Shown here piece after piece: positions 24,677 through 33,690 of a stretch of 64,000 nt of DNA. This DNA is from JADMJV01 sp964649085. Its GTDB lineage: Bacteria; Vulcanimicrobiota; Xenobia; Xenobiales; JADMJV01. The stretch spans positions 1-64,000 of the forward strand of contig CAZYPN010000033.1 in assembly GCA_964649085.1 (NCBI GenBank), read 5' to 3'. The translations under genes and the position numbers were made by a program. Within the stretch, counting starts at the first letter, position 1. Each line of letters starts with the position of its first letter. The notes under the pieces were generated by a model. The model saw only the letters and a program-made list of their open reading frames with translations. It had not been told where the DNA came from and ran no database searches.

Positions 24677-26188
24677 ATGATTCGCTCAGCTCTTCCCGCC
24701 CCGACGTTCTCACCCGCTCTGCCCGCCACTAAAGTCGCGCCGCCTGCCCCAAGCGGTGAGGCCGCCTGTGCCGATCGCGTGGAGTTGTCTGCACCGCAAG
24801 AGCCCACCCCGGGCGCTGCCCAACTGGTCGACGTCGGACATCGCCGCGAGTTGCGCGGATGCTGGGTAGCCACCGTATGGAACATCAACTTTCCCAGCAG
24901 CCCCACGGCCCCGGCCGAGAAGCAAAAAGAAGAGATGGTGGCCTTGCTGGACCGGCTCAAGGAGTGCGGCTTCAATTCGATTTTCTTCCAGGTACGCCCC
25001 GAAGGGGACGCCACCTATGCCTCCCAACTGGAGCCCTGGAGCAGCTTTGTCTCGGGCAAGCAGGGCAAGAATCCAGGCTACGACCCGCTGCAGTTTCTGA
25101 TCGACGAATCCCACGCCCGAGGCATCGAAGTTCACGCCTGGTTGAACCCTTATCGAGCCGGGGCGGCCACCAAAGATCAGGTGCCTCCCCACATCGCCAC
25201 CGAGCATCCTCAGCACGTGCATCCCTATGGTTCGACCGAGTGGATGGACCCGGGGGCAGACGTGGTGCGCCAGAAACTGGTGGACGTTTGCAAAGATCTT
25301 ACCGCCCGCTACGATGTGGACGGCATCCACTTCGATGACTACTTCTACCCCTACCCGAACGGCAACGATTTTCCCGATCAGCTTACCTGGAATGCCTATC
25401 AGGCCTCTGGGGGCACGCTGTCGAAGGCCGATTGGCGTAGAGAGAACGTCAACAAGGCGGTGCGCGAGGTCAACCAGGCCGTCAAAGAAACCAAGGACCA
25501 CGTTCGTTTCGGCATCTCGCCTTTCGGGCTACCGGCCCCCGACCGCCCCCCCGGGGTGACGGGCTTCGATCAGTATGAAGGGCTCTATGCCGACACTCAA
25601 AAGTGGATGAACGAGGGTTGGGTGGATTATCTGGCTCCCCAACTCTACTGGCCCACCACCCAGCCCAAGCAGCCCTACGGTCCCCTGCTCAACTGGTGGG
25701 CAGACCACAGTAAGGGCGGCCGGCATATCTTTGGTGGCAATAATCTGGCCGATCTGGGCAAGCCCAAGTACACGCCCGAGGAATACAAAGCCCAGGTTCG
25801 CATCACCCGGGCCAAATATGATCAGGGTGCTACCGGCAACATCTGGTGGCATTCGGCGCCACTGATGGAGAACCGCCAAAATATCGTTTCCACCTTCAAG
25901 AATGAACTCTATGCTCAGCCGGCCCTGACCCCCGTGTTGCCTCTGGCTCAGGGAAAAACCGTCGCTCACCCTCAGGTGCAGGTCGAAGGCAACCGCGTGC
26001 GCCTGGAACACCAGGATGAAGCCCCCCTGCGGGCCTGGACCGTCTATCGCAAGGACCAGGATCGCTGGAAGTTGGATCGCATTCTACCGGCGGAACAAAA
26101 CGAGGTGGAGCTCGCTGCCGGTCAGTGGGCCATCGCCGCTGCCACCCGCCACGGAGTGGAAAGCAAAGGCGTGGTGGTTAACTGCTGA
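24677..26188 (+). CDS. GHL10-family (PF02638-like) glycoside hydrolase
   Basis: 503 residues from ATG 24677. Barrel features: RGCWVATVWNINFP, CGFNSIFFQVRPEGDATYAS, GIEVHAWLNPYR and DGIHFDDYFYPYP, whose Asp pair lies at the catalytic position, plus YLAPQLYWP. The family acts on polysaccharides or peptidoglycan-type glycans. Residues 1-48 are an Ala/Pro-rich leader with ADRVELSAP at 32-40, not a signal peptide; a similar leader occurs in other proteins of this window. The C-terminal 80 residues form a small beta domain. Divergent from the retropepsin-like gene. Confidence 0.88.
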   Translation: MIRSALPAPTFSPALPATKVAPPAPSGEAACADRVELSAPQEPTPGAAQLVDVGHRRELRGCWVATVWNINFPSSPTAPAEKQKEEMVALLDRLKECGFNSIFFQVRPEGDATYASQLEPWSSFVSGKQGKNPGYDPLQFLIDESHARGIEVHAWLNPYRAGAATKDQVPPHIATEHPQHVHPYGSTEWMDPGADVVRQKLVDVCKDLTARYDVDGIHFDDYFYPYPNGNDFPDQLTWNAYQASGGTLSKADWRRENVNKAVREVNQAVKETKDHVRFGISPFGLPAPDRPPGVTGFDQYEGLYADTQKWMNEGWVDYLAPQLYWPTTQPKQPYGPLLNWWADHSKGGRHIFGGNNLADLGKPKYTPEEYKAQVRITRAKYDQGATGNIWWHSAPLMENRQNIVSTFKNELYAQPALTPVLPLAQGKTVAHPQVQVEGNRVRLEHQDEAPLRAWTVYRKDQDRWKLDRILPAEQNEVELAAGQWAIAAATRHGVESKGVVVNC

Positions 26189-27959
26189 CCACGCAGTTAC
26201 GACCCCGGGCCTTGGCCTGATAAAGGCGTTCGTCGGCTTGTTGCAACAAGCTGTTCAACGACGCACCCAGGCCCGAAGCCACCCCCACGCTGATGGTGAT
26301 GGTCAGCACCTGCTCTCCCAAGTGCAGCCTTTCTGCTGCAATCGCGGCGCGCAGCTTTTCAGCCTTCTGCACCAGGTCTCCGTCGCTGTCTCGGGCCACC
26401 GCCGCGAACTCCTCGCCACCATATCGGCCCAGATGCGGCAGGTGCACACGGGCCAGTTGAGCCACCTTTTGCAGCACCCGGTCGCCGACCTGGTGGCCGT
26501 AGGTGTCGTTGAACTTCTTGAAATGGTCGATGTCGATCAGCAGTACCTGCAGGGGCTCGCTGTGGTCGAGCGCCTGCTGCTCAAGAACTCGAGCTTGCTC
26601 GAAAAAGTGGCGGCGGTTGCTGACCCCGGTCAATTCGTCGGTGCTGGCCATCTTCTCCATCTTCTGAAACATAAGGGCGTTCTCCAGGGCCACCCCTGCC
26701 TGCAGGGCCAGCGAACCCGCCAGATTCTGTTGCTCGGCGCTAAACTCGCCCTGGTTGCGGTGCAAGAACAGCAGGGCCAGTACCCCATCGCGACCGCGAA
26801 TGCGCAGGCCCAGGATGGACCCCTGGTTGGGAAATCCCAACCCGCCCGCCCGTTCGTCGGCGGCCTTCAACCCCGCCACATCGAGGCTCTCGCCAAATAG
26901 GCTCCAAAGCGCCCGCGGTGCCACTTCCTCGGGTCGGTGCCCATAGCAACGCACCCTGTCGAAGCCCAGGTGGCGCTTGAGATGTTCTTGAAACTTATCC
27001 AACACCTGCTGTGGCTGAAGGGAGCGACTGAGGGTTTCCAGGATCTCCCGCAACACCTGGGCCAGAGCCTTTTGTCGACGCTCTTCCTCCACCTGAAGAG
27101 CCGACCAGCGCCCGCGGAAGTGCTGCCCCAGCATGGTCGCCACAAAGGTCAGTACGGCCCGATCGAGTTCGCCCGGAGTGCGCCCCGAAGCGCTGCTGCT
27201 CAGGGGCACTTCGCTACCCACCGCATAGAGAACGTAGCGGCTGGCGCCTTCAGCCCAGATCGGGGCAGCCACCGCCCAACGCACGTCCGCGGCCATCGTG
27301 GCCGAGCCCGACTGGCTCTGCTGGTCCCAAAAGAAGCAGGTCGCTTCCTGATGATTCAGAGCTTGCTGAATCAGCGTTCGGCTGGGCCTTCCACTCCACT
27401 GGCCCTGGCTGGCCAGGGTGGTCAATTCTTCGCCCCGGCTGGCCACCACCAGCAGGGCCGAGGCCATGGGCACGATCTGTCCGAGCAAGGGGAGGGCGCG
27501 AGTGAGCAGGGCTTCGGGCTCATCCAGGCTGGACATCAGGGGTTGCAAATCGAGCAGCACCCGCAAGCAACGTTGCGAATCCAGCTCGCGCAGTTGGGAA
27601 AGATCGAGCACCACGGTATGGGTGCGCGTCGGATGACCCAGGGAAGAGTCGCTGTGGGCGAACTCAAAACCCGTTTGACCCGAAGTGAAGTGCTGGCCCG
27701 GCTCGAGCCGGAACTGGCGCACCTCTTCGCCCTTCAAATATAGCGGATGGCGATTTTCGAGGGCCCGCACCTGCAGGTGCTCTCCGTCCAGGTAGACCTC
27801 AAAATGTCTTCGCGACAACATGGGATCGAAATCGATGCCAAACTTGGACTGCGCATCGTCACCCGGGCTGGCGCGCCCGACGATCAGAGGGGTCGAGGTC
27901 AATTGGACGCGGCAGCGTGCCGAGCTCTTCAAATGATTGACAGCCAACCAGAACTGCAT
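26178..27959 (-). CDS. FHA-GAF-GAF-GGDEF diguanylate cyclase
   Basis: 593 residues. FHA domain at 1-105 with GR (28-29) and SRRH (49-52), which bind phosphothreonine; GAF-like regions at about 140-285 and 310-435; GGDEF domain at about 440-590 with intact GGEEF (514-518) and LLIDIDHFKKFNDTYGH. No RxxD inhibitory site precedes GGEEF, so product feedback through the I-site is not expected. The FHA domain could be read by the kinase encoded 14 bases upstream, giving a phosphorylation-to-c-di-GMP link. The 3' end overlaps the convergent GHL10 gene by 11 bases. Confidence 0.93.
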   Translation of the reverse strand: MQFWLAVNHLKSSARCRVQLTSTPLIVGRASPGDDAQSKFGIDFDPMLSRRHFEVYLDGEHLQVRALENRHPLYLKGEEVRQFRLEPGQHFTSGQTGFEFAHSDSSLGHPTRTHTVVLDLSQLRELDSQRCLRVLLDLQPLMSSLDEPEALLTRALPLLGQIVPMASALLVVASRGEELTTLASQGQWSGRPSRTLIQQALNHQEATCFFWDQQSQSGSATMAADVRWAVAAPIWAEGASRYVLYAVGSEVPLSSSASGRTPGELDRAVLTFVATMLGQHFRGRWSALQVEEERRQKALAQVLREILETLSRSLQPQQVLDKFQEHLKRHLGFDRVRCYGHRPEEVAPRALWSLFGESLDVAGLKAADERAGGLGFPNQGSILGLRIRGRDGVLALLFLHRNQGEFSAEQQNLAGSLALQAGVALENALMFQKMEKMASTDELTGVSNRRHFFEQARVLEQQALDHSEPLQVLLIDIDHFKKFNDTYGHQVGDRVLQKVAQLARVHLPHLGRYGGEEFAAVARDSDGDLVQKAEKLRAAIAAERLHLGEQVLTITISVGVASGLGASLNSLLQQADERLYQAKARGRNCVVSS

Positions 27960-27973
27960 GCCGGTCCCGTTCG

Positions 27974-30900
27974 TCAGGGCTTCTGGGGAACCTGGGCTGG
28001 GTCGACGAGCACCTCCACTTCACCGTCGAGCCTGCGCCCCAACTGCTGGCGAAGTTTTTCGGCAAGGCCGGGGATGTCCTGGCTACTCATCTCGGCATAG
28101 GAATGGATGGCCAGGCGCGAGCCGCTGAGCAACCCGACCAGGGGCAGCTCGGGATGAAAGAAAGCCTTCTGATAAAAGAGCGTCTCGGAAAGCGGCACAG
28201 AGCCGCCGTCGTCACCAGCCCGATACAGGTGTGCACCCTGAGTTCCCAGCGTGCACACCAAGGCACCGTCTGGATGCAGGCGAGCCGAGGCCAGCCGGCC
28301 CACGGGCTGAATCTCTCGCACGGTTTTGCCGCTTTCGGCGTCGAGCCAGAACAACCGGTGGACATCGCCGATCAGCACGTTCCGCCCGGCTCGATCGCTA
28401 TCGGCCAGATACAACGGCGGGGCCTCGACCGCGGCCTTAGCCGCCGAAGAGAACGTCCAGAGCTCTTTCATGGACGAATCGTACAGGGTCAGGCTCTTGG
28501 AGGTAGCATAGAGCAACTGACCCCGGGCATTGAAGCGCATCCAGAAAGGACGCTCGAGAGTGCGAGATCGGTTGGGCTGGCCCTGACGGAACAGGCTGAT
28601 GCTGCACTCGTTATGGCCGGGCAAGGCCTGCACCAGGGCCAGACACTGACCGTCATCGGCCAGCGCCCCACCCTGCAGGCGCTGGGCTGCTGCATCCTGG
28701 GCCACGTTCCAATGGGAGCCACTGCGCAGCGAGGTCAAGCGCAGCTGGTGAGACGATTCATCAAAGCGCAGCGCCCACTCTCCCGAGGGCGACAGGGGCA
28801 CCCCTGGCACCACCGCCAGGGGGTCGTTCTGGGGCTGCAACTGGCCGCGCTTGTCGACCTGGTAGCTGCGAATCACCCCCTGGAGCGGAAAGTGAACCTT
28901 GAGCTGATCGCCATCGGCCACGACCCGCCCCGGCCGACCGGCCAGTTGCAGGGGTTGGCCACGGGAATACCCCTTGCTATCCCACAGCTGCAACTGCTGT
29001 CGTGTAATCACGGCCAGACCCAGCCCGGCACCGCCCCAGGTAGCTTCCTCCATACCCACGCCCACGGGAAGCACCTGGGGATTGCTGTCGACGCCCTCCA
29101 AATCCCAAACTTCGACCACCGAACTTCGACAGTAGAGCTGCTGACGATCTTCACGGAGATACACCCAGCGAACCTCGCCGGGGCGGCGCAGCGGAGGCAG
29201 CGCCCACTCTCCGGTCTCGGCATTGAGAACGCGCACCGTGCCGTCCTGGCAGCCCAACACAATGCGCCGACTTTCCTCCGACCAGCGAGAACTCAGAATG
29301 GGCGAGGGACAGGGAAACTCTTGCAGCAGCTCGCCCTCGTTCGACCACAGGCGGGCCTGCTGACCCCCGAAGCTGAAGGTGCGACCATTGGGGAGCCCCT
29401 GAATGCCGTCCAGCCGGGTGCCGTGGGTGAGTACCACGGGAGGCAGGCCCACTCGATTCCGATAGATGCGCCCGTTGTCACAGGCCACCCAGATGCCCTG
29501 CAGGTTGTAAGCCAGGCCAACAATGGCCGCCGGATGCTTCCACTGGCCCAGCTGCTTTAGCGGCTGTAGCTGCCAGTGCTGCAACGTGCCATCGCGGTCG
29601 GCACTGATGGCTTTGGACCCGTCGGCCGACAATACCACAAAATTCAGCGGAGCTTCGTGCTTCCAACCAGCCACCGCCTTGCCTCGGGCAAGGTCCCAGA
29701 GCATGACCGCACCGGCCTCGTCACCCACCAGGCAGGTCTTCATTTCCCGTTGCAAGGCCGCGCACAGCAACGCGTTGGAATGGCGAAAGGCGGTCTCGAC
29801 TTTACCGTCGCGCAGCTGCAGCAAACGCAGGCTGCCATCGTGGCTGGGACAGGCCAATAGCATACCATCACCCGACAGGGAACAGCGCCCCATCCGTTGA
29901 GTTTGCACCACTCGTGCCACACGCTCAAAAGACCGTGCGTCGAACAACTCCAGCGTGCCATTGGCATCGGCATTGACCAGTGCCAGCCGATCGGCCAGGG
30001 AGCACACCCAGATTTCATTGGCCGAGTCTTTGAACTGTTTACGCGCAGCCCAGGCCTGTTGCAGATGGGCCCGCAACAACATTCTCAGTTCCCAGGTGGG
30101 CTCAGCTTTGGCAGCAGCCTCTGCCAGGCGCAGCGGGCCCTGGATGCTGTGGGCCCGGCAGTAGCGCAGAGCTTCCTGCAAGGCGATCCTGGCCTGCAAT
30201 TGCTCGACGGTCGACAGGGCCTTATTCTGACGTTGCAGCGCGGCACCCAGTCCGGCCGAGAGCACCAGGGCCAGGGCCACTACCAACCAGTTGCGTTGCA
30301 AAAAGCGCCGGGCACGGTAGCTGAAGTGGCGTCCTCGGGCTACCACCGGCACTTTGCGCTGGCGACGCTCGAGATCGACCAGAATTTCGGCCACCGTGCC
30401 GTAGCGACGATCGGCGTTGAGGTGTAGACAGTGCTCCACGATGGCCGCGAGGTCGCGGTCGACCTGCGGATTGCGCTGGCGCACCGGCACCAGAGGCTCC
30501 TGTCGCAGGATGTCCCGGTAGGCTTCGAGCTGACTTTGAGCCTCTTTGAGGCTCTGGATGCGCTGGTCGGCGGCCGGAGTAAAGCGCGGCGGCGAACCGG
30601 TGAGCAGGGTATAAAAGGTGGCCCCCAGGGCGTAAATATCCCAGGCGGCTTCGGGCTGAGGAGGCCGCGAGCCCAGGGGCAGCTGCTCCAGGGGCATGTA
30701 CCAGAGGGTCCCCAGGCTGACCCCGCGCTGCTGAAGCAGTTGAGCCTGACCAAAATCGACCAGGCGAATCCGTCCCTCCTGGTCGCGCAGCAGGTTGGAC
30801 GGCTTGAGATCGCAGTGAAGGATGCCTCGGGAATGAACATAGGCCAGGCCCGAGGCGGCTTCCGCGAAGTAACGGGCAGCACGCCGAGGGGTGAGTTCCT

Positions 30901-31264
30901 GGCCCATGAGCTGCTCCAACGACTGCTGGAGCAGTGGGGTGACCAGAAAGGCCGGAACGTGATGGAGGTTGGCGTCGATCAGGCTGAGCAGGTGGGGGTT
31001 TCCCCCTAAGCCGGCCAGTCGGCTAACCTCTCGTTCCAGGTAGCTGAGAGCTCCCAGGTCGTTGCGGTGCAACAACTTGACCGCAACCTTCTGGCCGGTG
31101 CTGCGCTGGGTGGCCGACCAAACTTCACCAAAAGAGCCCTCTCCGATGCGCTCTAACAGGGCATAACCAGGGATGGTGGGTTGAAATTCGACGAGGCTTC
31201 CCAGGGAGGCGGTCTGGGCCAGGTTTTGGCCTTCCGGGTCAAAATCCAGCGTTCCCTGGTCCAC
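27974..31264 (-). CDS. Serine/threonine kinase with membrane helix and beta-propeller repeats
   Basis: 1096 residues from GTG 31264. Hanks-type kinase at about 34-300: GEGSFG (41-46), K63, HCDLKPSN with D152, DFG (170-172) and GTLWYMPLEQ. One membrane helix at about 326-342, then some 650 residues of WD40-like repeats (for example GTLELFDA, GSLRLLQL, GTLQHWQLQPL, GTVRVLNAETG). The propeller would lie outside the membrane and could sense a ligand or partner. Upstream of the FHA-GGDEF gene by 14 bases, so an operon with a possible substrate. Confidence 0.92.
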   Translation of the reverse strand: MDQGTLDFDPEGQNLAQTASLGSLVEFQPTIPGYALLERIGEGSFGEVWSATQRSTGQKVAVKLLHRNDLGALSYLEREVSRLAGLGGNPHLLSLIDANLHHVPAFLVTPLLQQSLEQLMGQELTPRRAARYFAEAASGLAYVHSRGILHCDLKPSNLLRDQEGRIRLVDFGQAQLLQQRGVSLGTLWYMPLEQLPLGSRPPQPEAAWDIYALGATFYTLLTGSPPRFTPAADQRIQSLKEAQSQLEAYRDILRQEPLVPVRQRNPQVDRDLAAIVEHCLHLNADRRYGTVAEILVDLERRQRKVPVVARGRHFSYRARRFLQRNWLVVALALVLSAGLGAALQRQNKALSTVEQLQARIALQEALRYCRAHSIQGPLRLAEAAAKAEPTWELRMLLRAHLQQAWAARKQFKDSANEIWVCSLADRLALVNADANGTLELFDARSFERVARVVQTQRMGRCSLSGDGMLLACPSHDGSLRLLQLRDGKVETAFRHSNALLCAALQREMKTCLVGDEAGAVMLWDLARGKAVAGWKHEAPLNFVVLSADGSKAISADRDGTLQHWQLQPLKQLGQWKHPAAIVGLAYNLQGIWVACDNGRIYRNRVGLPPVVLTHGTRLDGIQGLPNGRTFSFGGQQARLWSNEGELLQEFPCPSPILSSRWSEESRRIVLGCQDGTVRVLNAETGEWALPPLRRPGEVRWVYLREDRQQLYCRSSVVEVWDLEGVDSNPQVLPVGVGMEEATWGGAGLGLAVITRQQLQLWDSKGYSRGQPLQLAGRPGRVVADGDQLKVHFPLQGVIRSYQVDKRGQLQPQNDPLAVVPGVPLSPSGEWALRFDESSHQLRLTSLRSGSHWNVAQDAAAQRLQGGALADDGQCLALVQALPGHNECSISLFRQGQPNRSRTLERPFWMRFNARGQLLYATSKSLTLYDSSMKELWTFSSAAKAAVEAPPLYLADSDRAGRNVLIGDVHRLFWLDAESGKTVREIQPVGRLASARLHPDGALVCTLGTQGAHLYRAGDDGGSVPLSETLFYQKAFFHPELPLVGLLSGSRLAIHSYAEMSSQDIPGLAEKLRQQLGRRLDGEVEVLVDPAQVPQKP

Positions 31265-31315
31265 CCCGGGGGGTTCGCGCCGGGCTGCGGAACTCCCCCA
31301 GGGCAGCCACGGAGG

Positions 31316-31576
31316 CTAGTTGGGGTACATGCCTACTGCCTGCATGTACTGACGCAGGGTGGACTGCTGCTCTTGCAGATCCATCTGCTCCATCTTTCGC
31401 AGCTTCAGCAACTCTTTGAGCGCTTTCACATCCACTCCACTGTCCTTAGCCTCCTGGAAGGCTTCCCTGAGGGCCGCAGCAATGCCGGCCTTCTCTTCTT
31501 CGAGGGCTTCGATGCGCTGAATGAATTGCTGAAGATGTTCACCCAGTGTGGTTCCAACGTGTTGTTTTTGAGACAT
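31316..31576 (-). CDS. GapR-like (DUF2312) nucleoid/DNA-binding protein
   Basis: 86 residues from ATG 31576, with GGAGG 8 bases upstream. Helical throughout: QQFIQRIEALEEEKAGI, the Lys-rich AKDSGVDVKALKELLKLRK core and a YMQAVGM end match DUF2312. The alphaproteobacterial member, GapR, tracks overtwisted DNA ahead of polymerases and stimulates topoisomerases. Placement before the kinase-propeller gene (51 bases) suggests cotranscription. Presence outside Alphaproteobacteria would be noteworthy; identity rests on motif recall. Confidence 0.8.
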   Translation of the reverse strand: MSQKQHVGTTLGEHLQQFIQRIEALEEEKAGIAAALREAFQEAKDSGVDVKALKELLKLRKMEQMDLQEQQSTLRQYMQAVGMYPN

Positions 31577-31687
31577 TGACAGTACCTCCATGATATTGAA
31601 TTCGGTTCAAACTCGATTCTCCCAACCCCTGTTGACGATCGAAACGGGCTGAAAAACCTGCCGAGGTGTTGCTTGCGAGTGAACTAT

Positions 31688-31723
31688 GTAACAACCGAGT
31701 TGCCTATGTTGGCAGGTTGTTAC
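31688..31723. promoter_or_regulatory. Bulged inverted repeat upstream of ftsH
   Basis: GTAACAACC (31688-31696) pairs with GGTTGTTAC (31715-31723), and inside it TGCC (31701-31704) pairs with GGCA (31711-31714), giving a 13-bp stem with a one-sided 4-base bulge and 6-base loop. It lies midway in the 263-base divergent gap between the GapR-like gene and the FtsH-like gene and could be an operator or a leader RNA structure. The rest of the gap shows only a weak TATGCT (31784-31789) -10 candidate. Confidence 0.4.
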
Positions 31724-31839
31724 GAGCGCGCTGCGTGGTACCAAAGACGCATTTTGTTTACAACTGGCCCTTGTGCGGGGGGCTATGCTGGGTCCACGAG
31801 ATACACAAAACAAAAAAAAGAAACCAGGAGACCACGACA

Positions 31840-33633
31840 ATGCAAATCCAGTCGACCCCCATTCAGAACTTCCAGGCCGCCAAGGCCCTGAGCACCCCGA
31901 AGCAGGCAGAGGCTTCTGTGGCCAACGTTCTTCCCGCCGACTCCGTGAGCATCCAGAGCGCTCCCGAGCAGGCCCCGGCCGAAGAGTCCAAGAAAATTTT
32001 CACCCCCAACCGCCTGCTCGCCGCCGCCGGAATCGCCGGCGCTGCTGGCCTGGCAATGGCCGCCTTCCCCTCGGTGGCCTCGGCCGCTACGGGCGCTGCG
32101 GTTGAAGCCGCTCCCGCCGCCGCCGCTGCTGCTTCTCCGGCTGCTGCTTCGGCTGCCGCCCAGGGTGCCGCCAGCGTATGGGGCGTCGTGCAGGGCTTGC
32201 TCCCCGTCGTCGGTCTCGGCCTGATGGGCTATATGGTCTACCGCGCTGTCAAACAGGGCAACGGCGGTGGTGACGGTGGCAACCAGCAGATGGGCAAGGT
32301 CGTCAAGTCCGACAAGACCTTCAAAGACGTGGCCGGCATCCCCGAAGCCAAAGAGGAGTTGATGGGCACGGTTGACTTCCTGAAGAACCCGGCCAAGTAT
32401 TCCAAGCTGGGCGCCAAGATGCCCCGCGGCGTGCTGCTCTCGGGACCGCCCGGAACCGGCAAAACCCTGCTCGCCAAGGCTGTGGCCGGTGAAGCTGGCG
32501 TGAACTTCCTGCAGACCACCGGCTCCGACTTCGTCGAGAAGTATGTGGGCGTCGGCGCCCGCCGTATCCGCGACCTCTTCGAAGAAGCCAAGAAGAACAT
32601 GCCCTGCGTGATCTTCATCGACGAAATCGACGCCGTGGGCGCTCAGCGCCAGGGTGGCAACGACGGCTCTCGCGAAACCGAGCAGACCCTCAACGCCCTG
32701 CTGACCCAGATGGACGGCTTCAACTCGGGCGACGGCATCATCGTGCTGGCCGCCACCAACCGCCCGGAAATGCTCGACTCGGCGCTGGTTCGCTCGGGCC
32801 GCTTCGACACCAAGGTGTCGGTTGGAGTGCCCAACCGCGAAGGCCGCAAAGCCATCCTGGAAGTGCACGCCAAGAACAAGCCGCTGGCCAACCCGGCCGA
32901 CCTCGACCTGGTGGCCGACCGCACCATCGGAATGCCCGGCGCCGACCTGGAGAACATCCTCAATAAAGCTGCCGTGAGCGCCGCTCGCGAAGGTAAGGAC
33001 AAGATCGAACTGTCCCACCTCAGCGACGCCATCGACACGGTAGCGATGGGCCCCCAGACCAAGAGCCGCAAGCTCAGCGAGTATGAGAAGAAGGTTACGG
33101 CCTACCACGAGGCGGGTCACGCCACCATCGGTAAGGCCCTGCCCTCTACCGGTCAGCTCCAGAAGGTCTCCATCCTGCCCCGCGGCCAGGCCGCCGGTGT
33201 AGCCTGGATCAACCCTCCCGACGGCCGCAGCATGTATGCCGAACAGGATATGCTCGACCAGATCTGTATGCTGCTCGGTGGCCGCGCCGCTGAAGAGCTG
33301 AAGATCGGCAAGGAGTTCACGGGCCCGTCCAACGACATCGAGCGCGCCACCGAGATGGCCAAGGGAATGGTCACCACCTATGGTATGACCGACCTGGGAC
33401 TCATCAAGTATACCGATGGTCGCTCCCGCGAGAAGGGCCTGCTGCCCTCCCAGAACACTCAAGAGAAGATCGATGCGGCTGTGAAGCAAATCATCGACGG
33501 TCAGTATGATCGCGCCAAGGCCATCCTGACCAAGAACGACGCCGCTTTCACCAACGTCGCTGAGAAGCTCATCGAGAAGGAAGAGCTCGACCGTCCGGCC
33601 CTCGAAGAAATCATGGCCGGTATCCAAGAATAA
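31840..33633 (+). CDS. ftsH: FtsH-family AAA+ zinc metalloprotease, variant N-terminus
   Basis: 597 residues from ATG 31840 with AGGAG upstream. AAA+ module: GPPGTGKT (202-209), IFIDEID (258-264), second region of homology ending in RSGRFD (318-323). Zinc protease: HEAGH (423-427) with D499 as third ligand. It extracts and degrades membrane and short-lived proteins. The N-terminus differs from normal FtsH: a 55-residue Ala/Pro-rich leader with ADSVSIQSAP (33-42), a hydrophobic segment (58-82), a poly-Ala linker (84-111) where the periplasmic domain should be, and a second membrane helix (113-136). A strong terminator follows. Confidence 0.93.
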   Translation: MQIQSTPIQNFQAAKALSTPKQAEASVANVLPADSVSIQSAPEQAPAEESKKIFTPNRLLAAAGIAGAAGLAMAAFPSVASAATGAAVEAAPAAAAAASPAAASAAAQGAASVWGVVQGLLPVVGLGLMGYMVYRAVKQGNGGGDGGNQQMGKVVKSDKTFKDVAGIPEAKEELMGTVDFLKNPAKYSKLGAKMPRGVLLSGPPGTGKTLLAKAVAGEAGVNFLQTTGSDFVEKYVGVGARRIRDLFEEAKKNMPCVIFIDEIDAVGAQRQGGNDGSRETEQTLNALLTQMDGFNSGDGIIVLAATNRPEMLDSALVRSGRFDTKVSVGVPNREGRKAILEVHAKNKPLANPADLDLVADRTIGMPGADLENILNKAAVSAAREGKDKIELSHLSDAIDTVAMGPQTKSRKLSEYEKKVTAYHEAGHATIGKALPSTGQLQKVSILPRGQAAGVAWINPPDGRSMYAEQDMLDQICMLLGGRAAEELKIGKEFTGPSNDIERATEMAKGMVTTYGMTDLGLIKYTDGRSREKGLLPSQNTQEKIDAAVKQIIDGQYDRAKAILTKNDAAFTNVAEKLIEKEELDRPALEEIMAGIQE

Positions 33634-33647
33634 GTTCGTGGTCTCGA

Positions 33648-33690
33648 GTAGCCGGTGGGCGCGCAAGCGCTGCACCGGCTTTTTTTATTT
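33648..33690 (+). terminator. Rho-independent terminator of ftsH
   Basis: AGCCGGTG (33650-33657) pairs with CACCGGCT (33673-33680), with an inner GCGC/GCGC pairing, followed by a run of T's (33680-33686). It ends just inside the 3' end of the convergent kinase gene. Confidence 0.9.

Noticed and set aside
28103..29560. Plus-strand open frame of about 485 codons inside the kinase-propeller gene
   Set aside because: Antisense to clear WD40 repeats; Gln/His-rich shadow with no domain.
31783..33675. Long open frame on the minus strand opposite ftsH (about 630 codons)
   Set aside because: It mirrors the codon bias of ftsH; the translation is His/Gly/Val-rich without motifs, and FtsH on the other strand is certain.
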